From Lichenibacterium dinghuense (lineage in GTDB: Bacteria; Pseudomonadota; Alphaproteobacteria; Rhizobiales; Beijerinckiaceae), in NCBI RefSeq assembly GCF_021730615.1, contig NZ_JAJLMN010000001.1:2863501-2927500 (forward strand): a stretch of DNA of 64,000 nucleotides. The letters are read 5' to 3'. The notes under the pieces are model-generated. The model was given only the letters and a program-made list of their open reading frames with translations, was not told the DNA's origin and did no database searches. Both the position numbers and the translations under genes were made by a program. Positions 29,816-38,332 of this stretch are shown here, one piece after another. Every line of letters begins with the position of its first letter. Position 1 is the first letter of the stretch.

Positions 29816-30476
29816 GGGGTACGCCGGCCCGCCGGCCGCGATCACCGCGGGCGACTTCGAGGCGCGGGCGCGGGCGCGGCTCTCCTTCGACCTGCCCGAG
29901 CGCTGGGCCGAGATCGACGGCGCTGACGGCCTTTCGGGGGGCGGCGACCACGTGCTCGACGGCCGCGCCTTCTTCACCGGCGTGCCGCGCCAGGCGGCCG
30001 TGCTGGTGGGCGTGGTGACGCACCACCCCGTGCCGACCGTGCTGCTGACGACGCGGCTTGCGAGCCTGCGCCAGCATTCGGGCCAAGTGGCCTTCCCGGG
30101 CGGCAAGATCGACCCCGCCGACGCCTCGCCGCTCGCCGCGGCGCTGCGCGAGGCCGAGGAGGAGGTGGGGCTCGACCGCGCCGCCGCCGTGCCGCTCGGC
30201 TACCTCGACGCCTACCTCACCGGCACGGGCTTCATGGTGATGCCGGCCGTGTGCCTGATCCGCCCGCCGTTGCGCCTCACCGTCAACCCGGCCGAGGTGG
30301 CGGACGCCTTCGAGGTGCCCCTGCCGTTCCTGATGGACCCGGCCAACCACCGCCGCGAGGCGCGGCAGGTGATGGGCCGGGCGCGGCACTTCTACGCCAT
30401 GGCGCACGGGGAACGCGTCGTGTGGGGCGCCACCGCGGGCATGCTGCGCAACCTTTACGAGAGGCTCTACGGCTGA
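29808..30476 (+). CDS. NUDIX hydrolase, CoA pyrophosphatase-like (NudL type)
   Basis: This 222-residue protein has the NudL/YeaB form of the Nudix box: FPGGKIDPADASPLAAALRE followed by AEEEVGL, with the upstream UPF0035-type SLRQHSGQVAFPGG. It would hydrolyse CoA or acyl-CoA to 3',5'-ADP and (acyl)phosphopantetheine. The start is TTG 29808, overlapping the DUF1285 stop by 8 bp; no ATG or GTG exists at the family N-terminus. It is followed by DUF6111 with a 1-nt TGATG overlap. Confidence 0.9.
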   Translation: MAEGYAGPPAAITAGDFEARARARLSFDLPERWAEIDGADGLSGGGDHVLDGRAFFTGVPRQAAVLVGVVTHHPVPTVLLTTRLASLRQHSGQVAFPGGKIDPADASPLAAALREAEEEVGLDRAAAVPLGYLDAYLTGTGFMVMPAVCLIRPPLRLTVNPAEVADAFEVPLPFLMDPANHRREARQVMGRARHFYAMAHGERVVWGATAGMLRNLYERLYG

Positions 30477-30736
30477 TGGGCCGCCTGCTGCTCGACGTGC
30501 TGGTGCCGTTCCTGGTGCCCTTCGCCGGCTACGCGGCCTACCTGCTGCTGCGGCGCCGCTATCCCTTCGTGCTGTCGGCCTGGTCGCGCGGCCCGCTCGC
30601 CGCGCTGGTGGTGGGCGGGCTGGCGCTGGCCGTGCTGTCGCTGCTCGCCGCGGGGCTGTTCGGGCCCCGCGGGCGGGGCGACTACGTGCCGGCGCACCTG
30701 GAGAACGGGGTGCTGGTCCCCGGCCGGATGGAGTGA
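30476..30736 (+). CDS. DUF6111 family small membrane protein
   Basis: This 86-residue protein has two membrane helices (residues 4-24 and 42-62) and the C-terminal YVPAHLENGVLVPGRME, the DUF6111 signature. ATG 30476 overlaps the NUDIX stop by one base. In related genomes a CCA-adding tRNA nucleotidyltransferase gene often follows this trio; here the next gene is a convergent hydrolase instead. Function is unknown. Confidence 0.85.
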   Translation: MGRLLLDVLVPFLVPFAGYAAYLLLRRRYPFVLSAWSRGPLAALVVGGLALAVLSLLAAGLFGPRGRGDYVPAHLENGVLVPGRME

Positions 30737-30757
30737 AGGGGCCGCCCGCCGTGGCCC

Positions 30758-31939
30758 CTACGTCCCCCGCCGCGGCAGCAACTGCTCGGCCAGCGTGGCC
30801 CAGTATGCCGCGCCCGTGGTGAGGACCGCGTCGTTGAAGTCGTAGGCCGGGTGGTGGACCTGCGGGTTGGCGCCGTCCCGCGCGGCGCCGAGCATGATGT
30901 AGCTGCCGGGCCGCTCGTTCAGCATGAAGGAGAAGTCCTCCGCCCCCATGGTGGGCTGCTCCATCGGCACCACGCGGTCGGGTCCCACCACGGCCGCGGC
31001 GGCGCGGCGCGCCATCGCGGTCGAGGCTTCCTCGTTCACCACCGCCGGGTAGGAGCGCGCGAAGCCGCTCTCCGCGCGGGCGCCGTAGGCCTCCGCCGTG
31101 GCGCGGACGATGCGGGTGAAGGCTTCCTCGAGGAGGTCGCCGACCGCGGGGGTGAACCAGCGCGCCGTGCCGCGCATCGTCACCTCGGGCGGGATGACGT
31201 TGAAGGCGTGGCCGCCGCGGATCTCGCCGATCGTCAGCACCGCCGTCTCGGTCGGGCGGACGTTGCGGGCCACAACCGACTGCAGCGCCGAGACGATCGC
31301 GCCCGACACCACGATCGGGTCAATGCCGTTGTGCGGCTGCGCGCCGTGGGCGCCGACGCCGCGCACCGTGACCGTCAGCTCCGCCGAGGCCGCCATGGTG
31401 GGGCCGACGCGCCAGTTGAAGGTGCCCGTCGGCTCGCTCGGCCAGTTGTGCATCCCGAAGACGCGGTCCATCGGGCAGCGCTCGAACAGCCCGTCCCGCA
31501 CCATCACCTGGCCGCCGCCGCCCTGCTCCTCGGCGGGCTGGAAGATCAGGTAGACCGTGCCGGCGAAGTTGCGCGTCTCGGCGAGGTAGCGGGCGGCGCC
31601 GAGCAGCATGGCCGTGTGGCCGTCGTGCCCGCAGGCGTGCATGACGCCGGGGGTCGCGGAAGCGTAGGGCAGCCCCGTTTCCTCCAGGATGGGCAGCGCG
31701 TCGATGTCGGCCCTGAGCCCGATCGCGTCCTTCGAGGGCTCGCGCCCGCGCACCACCCCCACGACGCCGGTGCCGGCGAAGCCCGTCAGCACCTCGTCGA
31801 CGCCGAACCCTTCGAGCTTCTCGCGGATCACCGCGCTCGTGCGGTGCTCGGCGAAGGCCAGTTCCGGGTGGCGGTGGAGGTCGCGGCGCCACGCCGTCAT
31901 GTCGGCCTCGAAGTCGGCGATGCGGTTCTGGATGGGCAT
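30758..31939 (-). CDS. M20D amidohydrolase (HipO/IAA-amino acid hydrolase type)
   Basis: This 393-residue enzyme hydrolyses N-acyl amino acids such as hippurate or indole-3-acetyl amino acids. Motifs are RHPELAFAEHRT, GLRADIDALPI, HACGHDGHTAMLLG (Cys/His metal site), FQPAEEQGGGG, GMHNWP, GAHGAQPHNGIDPI and TMGAEDFSFML, which carries the late His/Asp-Glu motif. ATG 31939 was selected. The reading frame stays open upstream into the diguanylate cyclase frame, but that is a coincidence of a frameshift (see 32025-33235). It is the third M20-type hydrolase in the window. Confidence 0.93.
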   Translation of the reverse strand: MPIQNRIADFEADMTAWRRDLHRHPELAFAEHRTSAVIREKLEGFGVDEVLTGFAGTGVVGVVRGREPSKDAIGLRADIDALPILEETGLPYASATPGVMHACGHDGHTAMLLGAARYLAETRNFAGTVYLIFQPAEEQGGGGQVMVRDGLFERCPMDRVFGMHNWPSEPTGTFNWRVGPTMAASAELTVTVRGVGAHGAQPHNGIDPIVVSGAIVSALQSVVARNVRPTETAVLTIGEIRGGHAFNVIPPEVTMRGTARWFTPAVGDLLEEAFTRIVRATAEAYGARAESGFARSYPAVVNEEASTAMARRAAAAVVGPDRVVPMEQPTMGAEDFSFMLNERPGSYIMLGAARDGANPQVHHPAYDFNDAVLTTGAAYWATLAEQLLPRRGT

Positions 31940-32024
31940 GGGATGGGGTCCGGGATCGGCGGCGCGCGATGCTGTATCGCATGCAACGCAGGCAAATTCG
32001 ATGCCGCCGCGGGCCTCCCGCCGG

Positions 32025-33235
32025 TCACGCCGCCGAGCGGTGCGCCCCGGCCGGGCTCGCCGCGGCGTCGCCCTCGACCACCACGCGGTCGCGCCCGCCG
32101 TGCTTGGCCGCGTAGAGGCAGAGGTCGGCCCGGCCGACGAGCGCGAGGAGGCCGTCCCCGCCGCCGCGTCCCGCCCGTCCGTCTCCCCCGCGACGCCGAT
32201 GCTGACCGTGGTGCGCAGCGCGCCCGCCGGGCCGTCCAGCACCACGTGGGCGAAGAGCGCGCGGATCTCGTCCGCCACGGCCCGCGCGCGGACGAGGTCG
32301 GCGCCGGGCAGCAGGGCCGCGAACTCCTCGCCGCCGACGCGGCACACGAGGGCGGTCGGCGGCAGGTAGTCGTGGGCGAGGCGCGCGAAGGCGACCAGCA
32401 GCCGGTCCCCGCCCGGGTGGCCGTGGCGGTCGTTGACGAGCTTGAAGCCGTCGAGGTCCATCAGCAGCAGCGCGGCGGGCCGGCCGTCGCGCCGGCAGGC
32501 GCCGAGCAGGGCCTCGCCCGAGCGGTTGAGCGCGCGCCGATTGCCGATGCCGGTGAGGGGATCCTCCAGCGCCTCGCGGCGGTGCTCCTTCGCGGTGCGC
32601 TCGCGGCTCATGCCGACCGACGCCACCGCGACCGCGACCGCCATCGTCACGGTCTCGATCCCGAGCAGCGCCCCCCACAGTTGCGCCACGTTGGGCCCGA
32701 AGCTCGCGAAGCCGAAGGTCGGGCCGAGCACGGTGCGGAGCGCGAAGAAGCCGCCGTGCAGGCCGAAGACCCAGGCGGCGTGGCGCTGGGCCTGCAGCCC
32801 GTCGCGGCCGCGGCGGTGCTCGCGGACGATGGCGAAGCTGTAGGCCGCCACGATCGCCGAGGTCAGGGCGATGCGCGCGCCCTGCGGCGGGTCGAGCAGG
32901 GCTGCGACGAGCATCCACAGGAGAGCGCCCGCCGACACGGCCTCGAAGGGCGCGGAGCGGCGCTCGAAGCGCCTCACGGCGCCCCACAGGAGCCCGTAGG
33001 GCAGCATCAGGGCGGCGTTGCCGAGCACCCGCACGGGGGCGCGGAAGTCCGTCGGCGCGAGCAGGATCAGGGCGAAACCCGCGCCGAGGCACAGGAAGGC
33101 CGCGCCGGACCAGCGCAGCAGCCGGCAGGAGCGCTCGCCGCCGCGCCCGGCGCGCGACAGGTGCAGCATCAGCGCGCCCAGCGCGAGCAGCACGGCGACG
33201 GACATCGTGAGCAAGGTGACGGGGTCGAATGCCAT
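32025..33235 (-). pseudogene. Membrane diguanylate cyclase (GGEEF) with C-terminal frameshift
   Basis: The protein begins MAFDPVTLLTMSVAVLLALG with about six membrane helices up to residue 200 (MASE-like sensor). A GGDEF domain follows: EALEDPLTGIGNRRALN, LLLMDLDGFKLVNDRHGHPGGD, and active-site RVGGEEFAALLP. After TTVSIGVAGETDGRDAAAG, near 32160, the frame is lost. The normal end (DGLLALVGRADLCLYAAKH, then GGRDRVVVEG) is in the next frame and stops at 32025. One missing base (or two extra) in the GCGGCGGCGGGG run explains it. With the lesion the A-site is intact but the final strand is missing. It may be a sequencing or assembly error at the homopolymer-like run. No RxxD inhibitory site is visible before GGEEF. 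Confidence 0.8.
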
Positions 33236-33326
33236 TGCCGACGGAGTCCGGGGGCGGTCGCGTGAGTCGGAACCACGATAAAGGCGCGTCGGTTAACACC
33301 CCCTGCGCGCGATATCCTGTGATGTC

Positions 33327-34436
33327 TTACTGCGCCACGAGGTCGGCCTGCAGGGCGCCGGCGGACTTGATGGCCTGCAGGATGGCGATGATGCCGGAGG
33401 GCTTGAGGCCGATCTGGTTCAACCCGTTGACCAGCGTCTTCAGGGTGGTGCCGTGCAGCACGTTCAGCGTGCCCTTGGGCTCCGACGACGAGATGGCGGT
33501 CGAGGGCACGACCTGCGTCTTGCCGCCCGACAGCGGCTCGGGCTGGGACACCTGGGGCGATTCCGTGATCCGCACGGTCAGGCTGCCGTGCGTCACGGCG
33601 ACGGTGGAGATCTGCACGTCCTCGCCGATCACCACCGTGCCGGTCCGCTCGTCGATGACCACGCGCGCCGGCATGTCGGGCTCGACCGTGAGGTCGCCGA
33701 TCTCCGCCATGAAGCGCGCCGCCCCGACGCTCGGCGGGCACAGCAGCGACACGCGCCGCAGGTCCTGCTCGCGCGCCGCCTGCATGTGGAAGCGCGTGCG
33801 GGTGAAGCCGTTGACGGCGTCCGCGATCCGCACGGCGGTCTTGAAGTCGGGGTTCTTCAGCTCCAGCACGAGCGCGCCGCCCGGCCCGAAGCTCCCCGGC
33901 GCCTCGCGCTCCACGATGGCGCCGTTGGCGATGCGGCCCGCCGTGGGCACGCCCTGGCTGTAGGTTTCGGCGGCGCCCGCCGCGGAGGAGCCCGACACCG
34001 AGACGGACCCCTGCGCCACGGCGTGGGTCTGGCCGTCGCCGCCCATCAGCGGCGTCATGATGAGGGTGCCGCCGAGCAGCGACGTGGAGTCGCCCAGGGA
34101 CGACACGGTGACGTCGAGCGGCTGGCCGCGGCCGGCGAGCGGCGGCAGCTGCGCCGTGACGATCACGGCCGCGACGTTGCGGTTGCGCAGCGGGATGTTG
34201 CGGACGTTGACGCCCATGCGGTCGAGCATGGACTGCACGGCCTGCTCGGTGAAGGGGGCGTTGCGCATCGTGTCGCCGGTGCCGAGCAGCCCCACCACGA
34301 GGCCGTAGCCGACGAGCTGGTTGTCGCGCATGCCGGCCAGCGTCGCGATGTCCTTGATGCGGACCGCGGCGGCGGCGGGGGCCGCCGCGCCGGCGAGCGC
34401 CGCGGCGGCGAGGGCGAGCAGGACGGCGCGGCGCAT
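33327..34436 (-). CDS. flgI: Flagellar P-ring protein FlgI
   Basis: This 369-residue periplasmic P-ring subunit surrounds the flagellar rod. It starts with a signal peptide (residues 1-25, ALAGAAAPAAA) and the conserved VRIKDIATLAGMRDNQLVGYG, VGLLGTGDT and MLDRMGVNV. The C-terminal GTTLKTLVNGLNQIGLKPSG and IIAILQAIKSAGALQADL match the family end. Its start overlaps the flgA stop by 1 nt (TGATG). It is the last gene of the flagellar run here; flgH is not next to it. Confidence 0.97.
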   Translation of the reverse strand: MRRAVLLALAAAALAGAAAPAAAAVRIKDIATLAGMRDNQLVGYGLVVGLLGTGDTMRNAPFTEQAVQSMLDRMGVNVRNIPLRNRNVAAVIVTAQLPPLAGRGQPLDVTVSSLGDSTSLLGGTLIMTPLMGGDGQTHAVAQGSVSVSGSSAAGAAETYSQGVPTAGRIANGAIVEREAPGSFGPGGALVLELKNPDFKTAVRIADAVNGFTRTRFHMQAAREQDLRRVSLLCPPSVGAARFMAEIGDLTVEPDMPARVVIDERTGTVVIGEDVQISTVAVTHGSLTVRITESPQVSQPEPLSGGKTQVVPSTAISSSEPKGTLNVLHGTTLKTLVNGLNQIGLKPSGIIAILQAIKSAGALQADLVAQ

Positions 34437-34921
34437 CAGCCCGGCCCGCCGCTCGGCGCCACGTGCACGGCGCCGTCGCCCCCGATCGTGCCCGCGACGG
34501 TGAGGCCGGACTCCAGGTTGCGCACCGGGATGACGTCGCCGACCGCGCCCGCCTGCAGGGCCGAGCCGTAGGTCGCGATGGTGAGGCCGCCCTCGGAATA
34601 CACGATGCGCACCATGGCGTTCAGCGACACGACCTTGGGCTCGCCGATCGCGTTCTTCGGGATGGGCAGGTTCGGCAGGAGCGTGCGCCGCGACGTCTTG
34701 TTGACCAGCGCGCCCCGGTCGAGCACGGCGGCGGAGCGGCCGGCGAAGTCGTCCGGCATCTGCATCTCGGTCAGCATGCCGTCGCGGATGACGTCGCCGG
34801 GGTAGATCACCACGGCGGGGACGGGCACGAACTGCGCGGCCGCGGCGGGCAGGGTCGAGGCGGCGAGCAGCAGCGCGGCGGCGCGTAGGCGGGGGCAGAG
34901 GCAGCGGTCCACGCGCGTCAC
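34436..34921 (-). CDS. flgA: Flagellar P-ring assembly chaperone FlgA
   Basis: This 161-residue periplasmic chaperone for FlgI has a signal peptide (LRAAALLLAASTLPAAAA). The SAF-domain part follows: VPAVVIYPGDVIRDGML, and RTLLPNLPIPKNAI. The C-terminal AVGDVIPVRNLESGLTVAGT is the FlgA hallmark (GDxIxVxNxxSgrxvxGxV). It overlaps flgG by 4 bp upstream and flgI by 1 nt downstream. Confidence 0.95.
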   Translation of the reverse strand: MTRVDRCLCPRLRAAALLLAASTLPAAAAQFVPVPAVVIYPGDVIRDGMLTEMQMPDDFAGRSAAVLDRGALVNKTSRRTLLPNLPIPKNAIGEPKVVSLNAMVRIVYSEGGLTIATYGSALQAGAVGDVIPVRNLESGLTVAGTIGGDGAVHVAPSGGPG

Positions 34922-35709
34922 CCTCGGGTGCCGGTGGTGAGGGTCGAGCCCATCTGGTCGCAGGCCTGGATCACCTTGGAGTTCATCTCGTAGGCGCGCT
35001 GGGCCGAGATCAGGTCCGAGATCTCCTTCACCGGGTCGACGTTGGAGGCCTCGAGGTAGCCCTGGCTGATCGTGCCGATGCTGGGATCGCCCGGCACGCC
35101 CACCACCGCCGTGCCCGAGGCCGCGGTTTCGCGGAACATGTTGGAGCCGAGGTGGTCGAGGCCCGTCTCATTGGCGAAGTTGGCGAGCGTGAGCTGGCCG
35201 AGCTGCGTGGGCGTCGTGGCGCCGTTCACCGTGCAGGTCACGATGCCGGTCGAGGAGATCGTCACGTTGGTGCTGTTCGGCGGGACGATGATGGAGGGGC
35301 TCACCGCGTAGCCGTCGAGGCTGACGAGCTGCCCGCTAGCATTGGTGTTGAACGCGCCGGCGCGGGTGTAGACCGTGTCGCCGTTGGGGCCGGTGAGCTG
35401 GAACCAGCCGCGGCCCTGGATGCCGAGGTCGAAGGTGTTGCCGGTGTTGGTGAAGGAGCCCTGCGTTTGCAGGTTGCGGATCGCCGCCATGCGGACGCCG
35501 AGGCCGAGCTGCGCGCCCTCGGGGATCGTGTTGCCCGAGCCGCGGTTCGACACGCCCTGCAGCCGCTCGGCCTCGTACATCAGGTCCGAGAACTCCGCCT
35601 TGCCGCGCTTGAAGCCCGTCGTGTTGATGTTGGCGAGGTTGTTGGCGATGACCTCGACGTTGGTCTGCTGGGCCGACATGCCGGTGGCGGCGATGGCTAG
35701 GGCGCGCAT
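34918..35709 (-). CDS. flgG: Flagellar distal rod protein FlgG
   Basis: This 263-residue distal-rod subunit has the N-terminal rod motif MRALAIAATGMSAQQTNVEV then IANNLANINTTGFKRGKAEF, an internal Gly-rich core (GRGWFQLTGPNGDTVYTRAG), and a C-terminal coiled helix EISDLISAQRAYEMNSKVIQ. Length and motif match FlgG, not FlgF. It is separated from fliE by 169 bp with strong inverted repeats, but stays in the same transcription direction. Confidence 0.96.
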   Translation of the reverse strand: MRALAIAATGMSAQQTNVEVIANNLANINTTGFKRGKAEFSDLMYEAERLQGVSNRGSGNTIPEGAQLGLGVRMAAIRNLQTQGSFTNTGNTFDLGIQGRGWFQLTGPNGDTVYTRAGAFNTNASGQLVSLDGYAVSPSIIVPPNSTNVTISSTGIVTCTVNGATTPTQLGQLTLANFANETGLDHLGSNMFRETAASGTAVVGVPGDPSIGTISQGYLEASNVDPVKEISDLISAQRAYEMNSKVIQACDQMGSTLTTGTRG

Positions 35710-35783
35710 TCAGGGGGTCCCCGGAGCCCTTCGGCGCTGACACGCGCTCGGGCTCGTTGCTGTTACTCGGACACGGAGGGAGG

Positions 35784-35867
35784 CCGACGGTCCTCGGCGA
35801 GGTCCGTCGGCGAGCGCGACGGCGCGCCGGCGCGGGCGCGGGGCCGTCGGCGATGCGTCGCCGACGG
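35784..35867 (-). other. Alternative-stem intercistronic element between fliE and flgG
   Basis: In the 169-bp gap the 10-mer CCGTCGGCGA occurs on the + strand at 35804-35813 and 35844-35853. Its complement TCGCCGACGG lies at 35858-35867, and CCGACGG at 35784-35790. In the leftward transcript this gives a perfect 10-bp hairpin (35844-35853 with 35858-35867, loop of 4) directly after fliE, and a second 7-bp hairpin (35784-35790 with 35804-35810). The arms are interchangeable, so exclusive pairings are possible. It might set the ratio of fliE to flgG or stabilise processed mRNA. Confidence 0.5.
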
Positions 35868-35878
35868 CGGGGAGCCGG

Positions 35879-36214
35879 CTAGATCGCCATCCGGCTGATC
35901 TCCTGGAACGCCGCCACCGACTTGTCGCGGATGGCGAGCGCGGTCTGCAGCGACTCCTGGGCCGACATCACGGACTGCACGACGTCCTGGGTCGAGGCCT
36001 TGCCCTCGATGCCGGAGATCGAGGCCGCCTCGGCGGCCTTCATCTTCTTCACGGTGTCGCCCGTCACCTGGGACAGCACGGAGCCGAAGTCGGCGCCCCC
36101 GGCGGCCGTGGCGGAGCTGGCGGCGGCCGAGGCCGCCGAAGCCGCGGTCGAGCCGAGCGAGGGCGCGAGGCTCGACAGGGCGGAGGTGACGAGCGGCAGG
36201 GCGGCGACGATCAT
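35879..36214 (-). CDS. fliE: Flagellar hook-basal body protein FliE
   Basis: This 111-residue rod/MS-ring junction protein is Ala/Ser-rich in its first 50 residues. The conserved FliE end is [40 protein letters not shown] and [14 protein letters not shown]. It overlaps flgC by 4 bp. It is typically encoded after flgC in this order. Confidence 0.94.
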   Translation of the reverse strand: MIVAALPLVTSALSSLAPSLGSTAASAASAAASSATAAGGADFGSVLSQVTGDTVKKMKAAEAASISGIEGKASTQDVVQSVMSAQESLQTALAIRDKSVAAFQEISRMAI

Positions 36215-36633
36215 GAGTTTCCTTTCAGGAGGTCGATGGTCATGGAGATCAGGTCGCGCGACTGCTTGATGACCTGGAGGTCCGCCTCGTAGGAGCGGTT
36301 GGCCTCGCGCATGTCGCCCATCTCGGAGATCATGTTGACGTTGGGCATCTTCACCGCGCCCTTCTCGTCGGCGGCGGGGTTGCCGGGGTCCTGCTGGACC
36401 TGGAAGGCGGACGGGTCCTCGCCGATGTCCTTCACCGCCACCACGTCCTGGCCGGCGATGCGGTCGAAGGTGTTCTCGAAGGTGATGGTCTTGCGGCGGT
36501 AGGGGTCGGCGCCCGGCGTCGCGCCGGTCGACTGGGCGTTGGCGAGGTTCTCGGACACGACGCGCAGCCGCGCCGATTGGGCGGACAGGCCGGAGCCCGC
36601 GACGCGCAGCGCCGCCTGGAGGGCGTCGATCAT
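36211..36633 (-). CDS. flgC: Flagellar proximal rod protein FlgC
   Basis: This 140-residue rod subunit starts [20 protein letters not shown], then [16 protein letters not shown], the rod-family N-terminal helix. The middle has [13 protein letters not shown], and the C-terminal [19 protein letters not shown] matches FlgC. It lies 7 bp after the flgB stop and overlaps fliE, in a compact operon. Confidence 0.95.
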   Translation of the reverse strand: MIDALQAALRVAGSGLSAQSARLRVVSENLANAQSTGATPGADPYRRKTITFENTFDRIAGQDVVAVKDIGEDPSAFQVQQDPGNPAADEKGAVKMPNVNMISEMGDMREANRSYEADLQVIKQSRDLISMTIDLLKGNS

Positions 36634-36640
36634 CGTGCCC

Positions 36641-37018
36641 TCACTTGGCGGCCGACATCAGCATGGCGTGAAAGCTCTTCACGATGCCGGTGTTGAGCGA
36701 ATAGGCCCGGTTCACGTCGCCGGCCTTGATGAGCTCCTGTTCCAGCGCGACCGAGTTGCCCGACTCCGTCACCTCCCAGGGCGCCTCCTCCTTGATGGCG
36801 GCGGCCTGGGCCTGCATCGGGTCGAGGGCCATGTGGTTCGGGGCCGTGGAGGCGAGCTGCAGCTCGGTCTTGTCGAGCACCTCGGAGAAGGGCTGCAGCG
36901 TCTGCGCGCGGTAGCCCGGCGTCGACGCGTTGGCGACGTTGGAGGCGATCACCGACTGATCGGTCGACAGCCAGCGGGCCTGGCGGCCGGCGAGGTCGAA
37001 CAGGTGGATGGGGTCCAC
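36641..37018 (-). CDS. flgB: Flagellar proximal rod protein FlgB
   Basis: This 125-residue rod subunit has the conserved [18 protein letters not shown] near residue 22 and a C-terminal helix [20 protein letters not shown], typical of rhizobial FlgB. ATG 37018 is the first start. It is the promoter-proximal gene of the flgB-C-fliE-flgG-A-I run, reading leftward from the 425-bp divergent region shared with ftcR. Confidence 0.93.
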   Translation of the reverse strand: MDPIHLFDLAGRQARWLSTDQSVIASNVANASTPGYRAQTLQPFSEVLDKTELQLASTAPNHMALDPMQAQAAAIKEEAPWEVTESGNSVALEQELIKAGDVNRAYSLNTGIVKSFHAMLMSAAK

Positions 37019-37443
37019 GGCGAAGCTCCCCGGCTCGTGTTGGAGGACGGGGTCGACCGTGCCGCCTCAAACTTGCACGGGGCTGTTTCGGGTCTTCGCG
37101 GGCGATCCCGAAGACGAGGACGCGCCCGCCCGGCTCGAGAACGAGTATGCGACGATCGCAACGGGCCGAGGCGGCCCGTCATGTCGAATGTTAATTTCGC
37201 GTTGCTCGATCGGCGGCCCCGCATCCCGCATCGTGACATGATCGTCGTCCGGAGCCGGGCATGGCGCGGCGGAAGATGCTTCCCCACGCGCCCGTTTCCC
37301 TCTGTGATCCCCCGCACGAGGCGCACCGGGCGGGAAACGCTTTCTTAAGCATGACGCCCCTAAAAACTTCCTCAGTTGGTGAACGAAATCTGAGCGCGGC
37401 CCGGTCGAGCGGGCCCGCCCCGCCGCCGAGAAGGGTGACCCCG
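37019..37443. promoter_or_regulatory. Divergent flgB/ftcR intergenic region
   Basis: This 425-bp spacer has no credible gene. It is less GC-rich than its surroundings near 37190-37200 and 37340-37390. A partial CtrA-like site is at 37191-37205 (TTAA, 7 nt, TTGC; consensus TTAA-N7-TTAA), on the flgB side. Just before ftcR lie A/T-rich CTTTCTTAAGC and CCTAAAAAC patches that may hold its promoter. Assignments are by eye. Confidence 0.4.
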
Positions 37444-38202
37444 ATGCTGATTCTGATCGACGACCGGGAAATCGTGGCGGTGGGCTACGCCGGCGGCTTC
37501 AAGTCCGAAGGCGTGTGCTCGACGGGATTCTGCCCGGCCGACTTCCGCGGCTGGGTCGAGACGGTGGCGGACCACGACCTCCAGGCCGTCGAGGCCTTCC
37601 TGATCGGCAACTGCCGCGACCGCGGGAGCTACCCGGGCTGGATCCGCGAGCGCTCGAACGCGCCCATCATCGCCATCAACGAGACGCAGTCGCTCGACCA
37701 GACGCTGGACCTGTTCGCGGCCGGCTTCGACGACGTGGTGCGCAAGCCCATCCACGTGCGCGAGCTGCTGGCCCGCATCGACGCCATCCGCCGCCGCGTG
37801 TCGGCCGGCGCCGCCAAGCGCGACGACGTGGCCGTGGGCGAGATCCGCGTGTTCTTCGACGGCCGCGACCCCGAGATCCGCGGCGAAGCCTTCCTCTTGC
37901 CGCGGCGCGAGCGCCGCATCCTGGAATACCTCGTCAAGAACCGCGGCCGCCGCGTGTCCAAGACGCAGATCTTCAACGCCATCTACGGCATCTTCGACGA
38001 GAACATCGAGGAGAACGTGGTGGAAAGCCACGTGTCGAAGCTGCGCAAGAAGCTGCGCGCCAAGCTCGGCTACGACCCGATCGAATCCAAGCGCTACCTC
38101 GGCTACTGCCTGGAGGACCCCGCGGCGGCCGCGCCGGCCGGCCTGTGGGACGGCGACCAGGCCAACGTTGCCGGGCGGGCGCTGGTGGCCGCGGCGGCCT
38201 GA
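37444..38202 (+). CDS. ftcR: Flagellar transcriptional regulator FtcR
   Basis: This 252-residue OmpR/PhoB-type regulator (252 codons plus stop) is an orthologue of Brucella FtcR, which activates flagellar class genes. N-terminal receiver-like part: [20 protein letters not shown] and [10 protein letters not shown]. The usual acidic phosphoacceptor is not evident in the AVEAFLIG strand, as in Brucella FtcR. The DNA-binding half carries [35 protein letters not shown]-like sequence ([20 protein letters not shown]) and [17 protein letters not shown] 37444 was selected; GTG 37435 is an alternative three codons upstream. It is divergent from flgB, its likely target. A 10-bp hairpin follows the gene. 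Confidence 0.93.
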   Translation: MLILIDDREIVAVGYAGGFKSEGVCSTGFCPADFRGWVETVADHDLQAVEAFLIGNCRDRGSYPGWIRERSNAPIIAINETQSLDQTLDLFAAGFDDVVRKPIHVRELLARIDAIRRRVSAGAAKRDDVAVGEIRVFFDGRDPEIRGEAFLLPRRERRILEYLVKNRGRRVSKTQIFNAIYGIFDENIEENVVESHVSKLRKKLRAKLGYDPIESKRYLGYCLEDPAAAAPAGLWDGDQANVAGRALVAAAA

Positions 38203-38230
38203 GGCGGACGGAGCCTTCCTCGAACCAAGC

Positions 38231-38262
38231 ACGGCCGCCGAGGGACGAGCCCCGGCGGCCGT
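38231..38262 (+). terminator. Hairpin downstream of ftcR
   Basis: A perfect 10-bp stem ACGGCCGCCG / CGGCGGCCGT (38231-38240, 38253-38262) with a 12-nt loop (itself able to pair GGG/CCC) lies 28 bp after ftcR. No T-run follows. It separates ftcR from the thiamine operon promoter. Confidence 0.55.
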
Positions 38263-38297
38263 ACGCGCGCCGCGAGGTCGGCCGCGGGCGAAGGGCC

Positions 38298-38326
38298 TTG
38301 ACCCGTCCCCGCCGGCCCTCCATTTT
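38298..38326 (+). promoter_or_regulatory. Candidate sigma70-type promoter of the thiamine operon
   Basis: TTGACC (38298-38303), a 17-bp spacer, and CATTTT (38321-38326) form a plausible housekeeping promoter. The expected transcript start is close to 38333, exactly where the TPP aptamer begins. The -35 box matches consensus in five of six positions and the -10 box weakly. Confidence 0.5.
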
Positions 38327-38332
38327 CCCGAT

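Noticed and set aside
30758-33235. 825-residue continuous frame joining the diguanylate cyclase and the HipO-like hydrolase
   Set aside because: The C-terminal GGDEF motif is in another frame, and the hydrolase has its own family-like start at 31939. The fusion is a product of the frameshift.
37191-37205. CtrA box upstream of flgB
   Set aside because: Only one TTAA half is exact (TTAA-N7-TTGC); mentioned in the intergenic entry but not counted as a finding.
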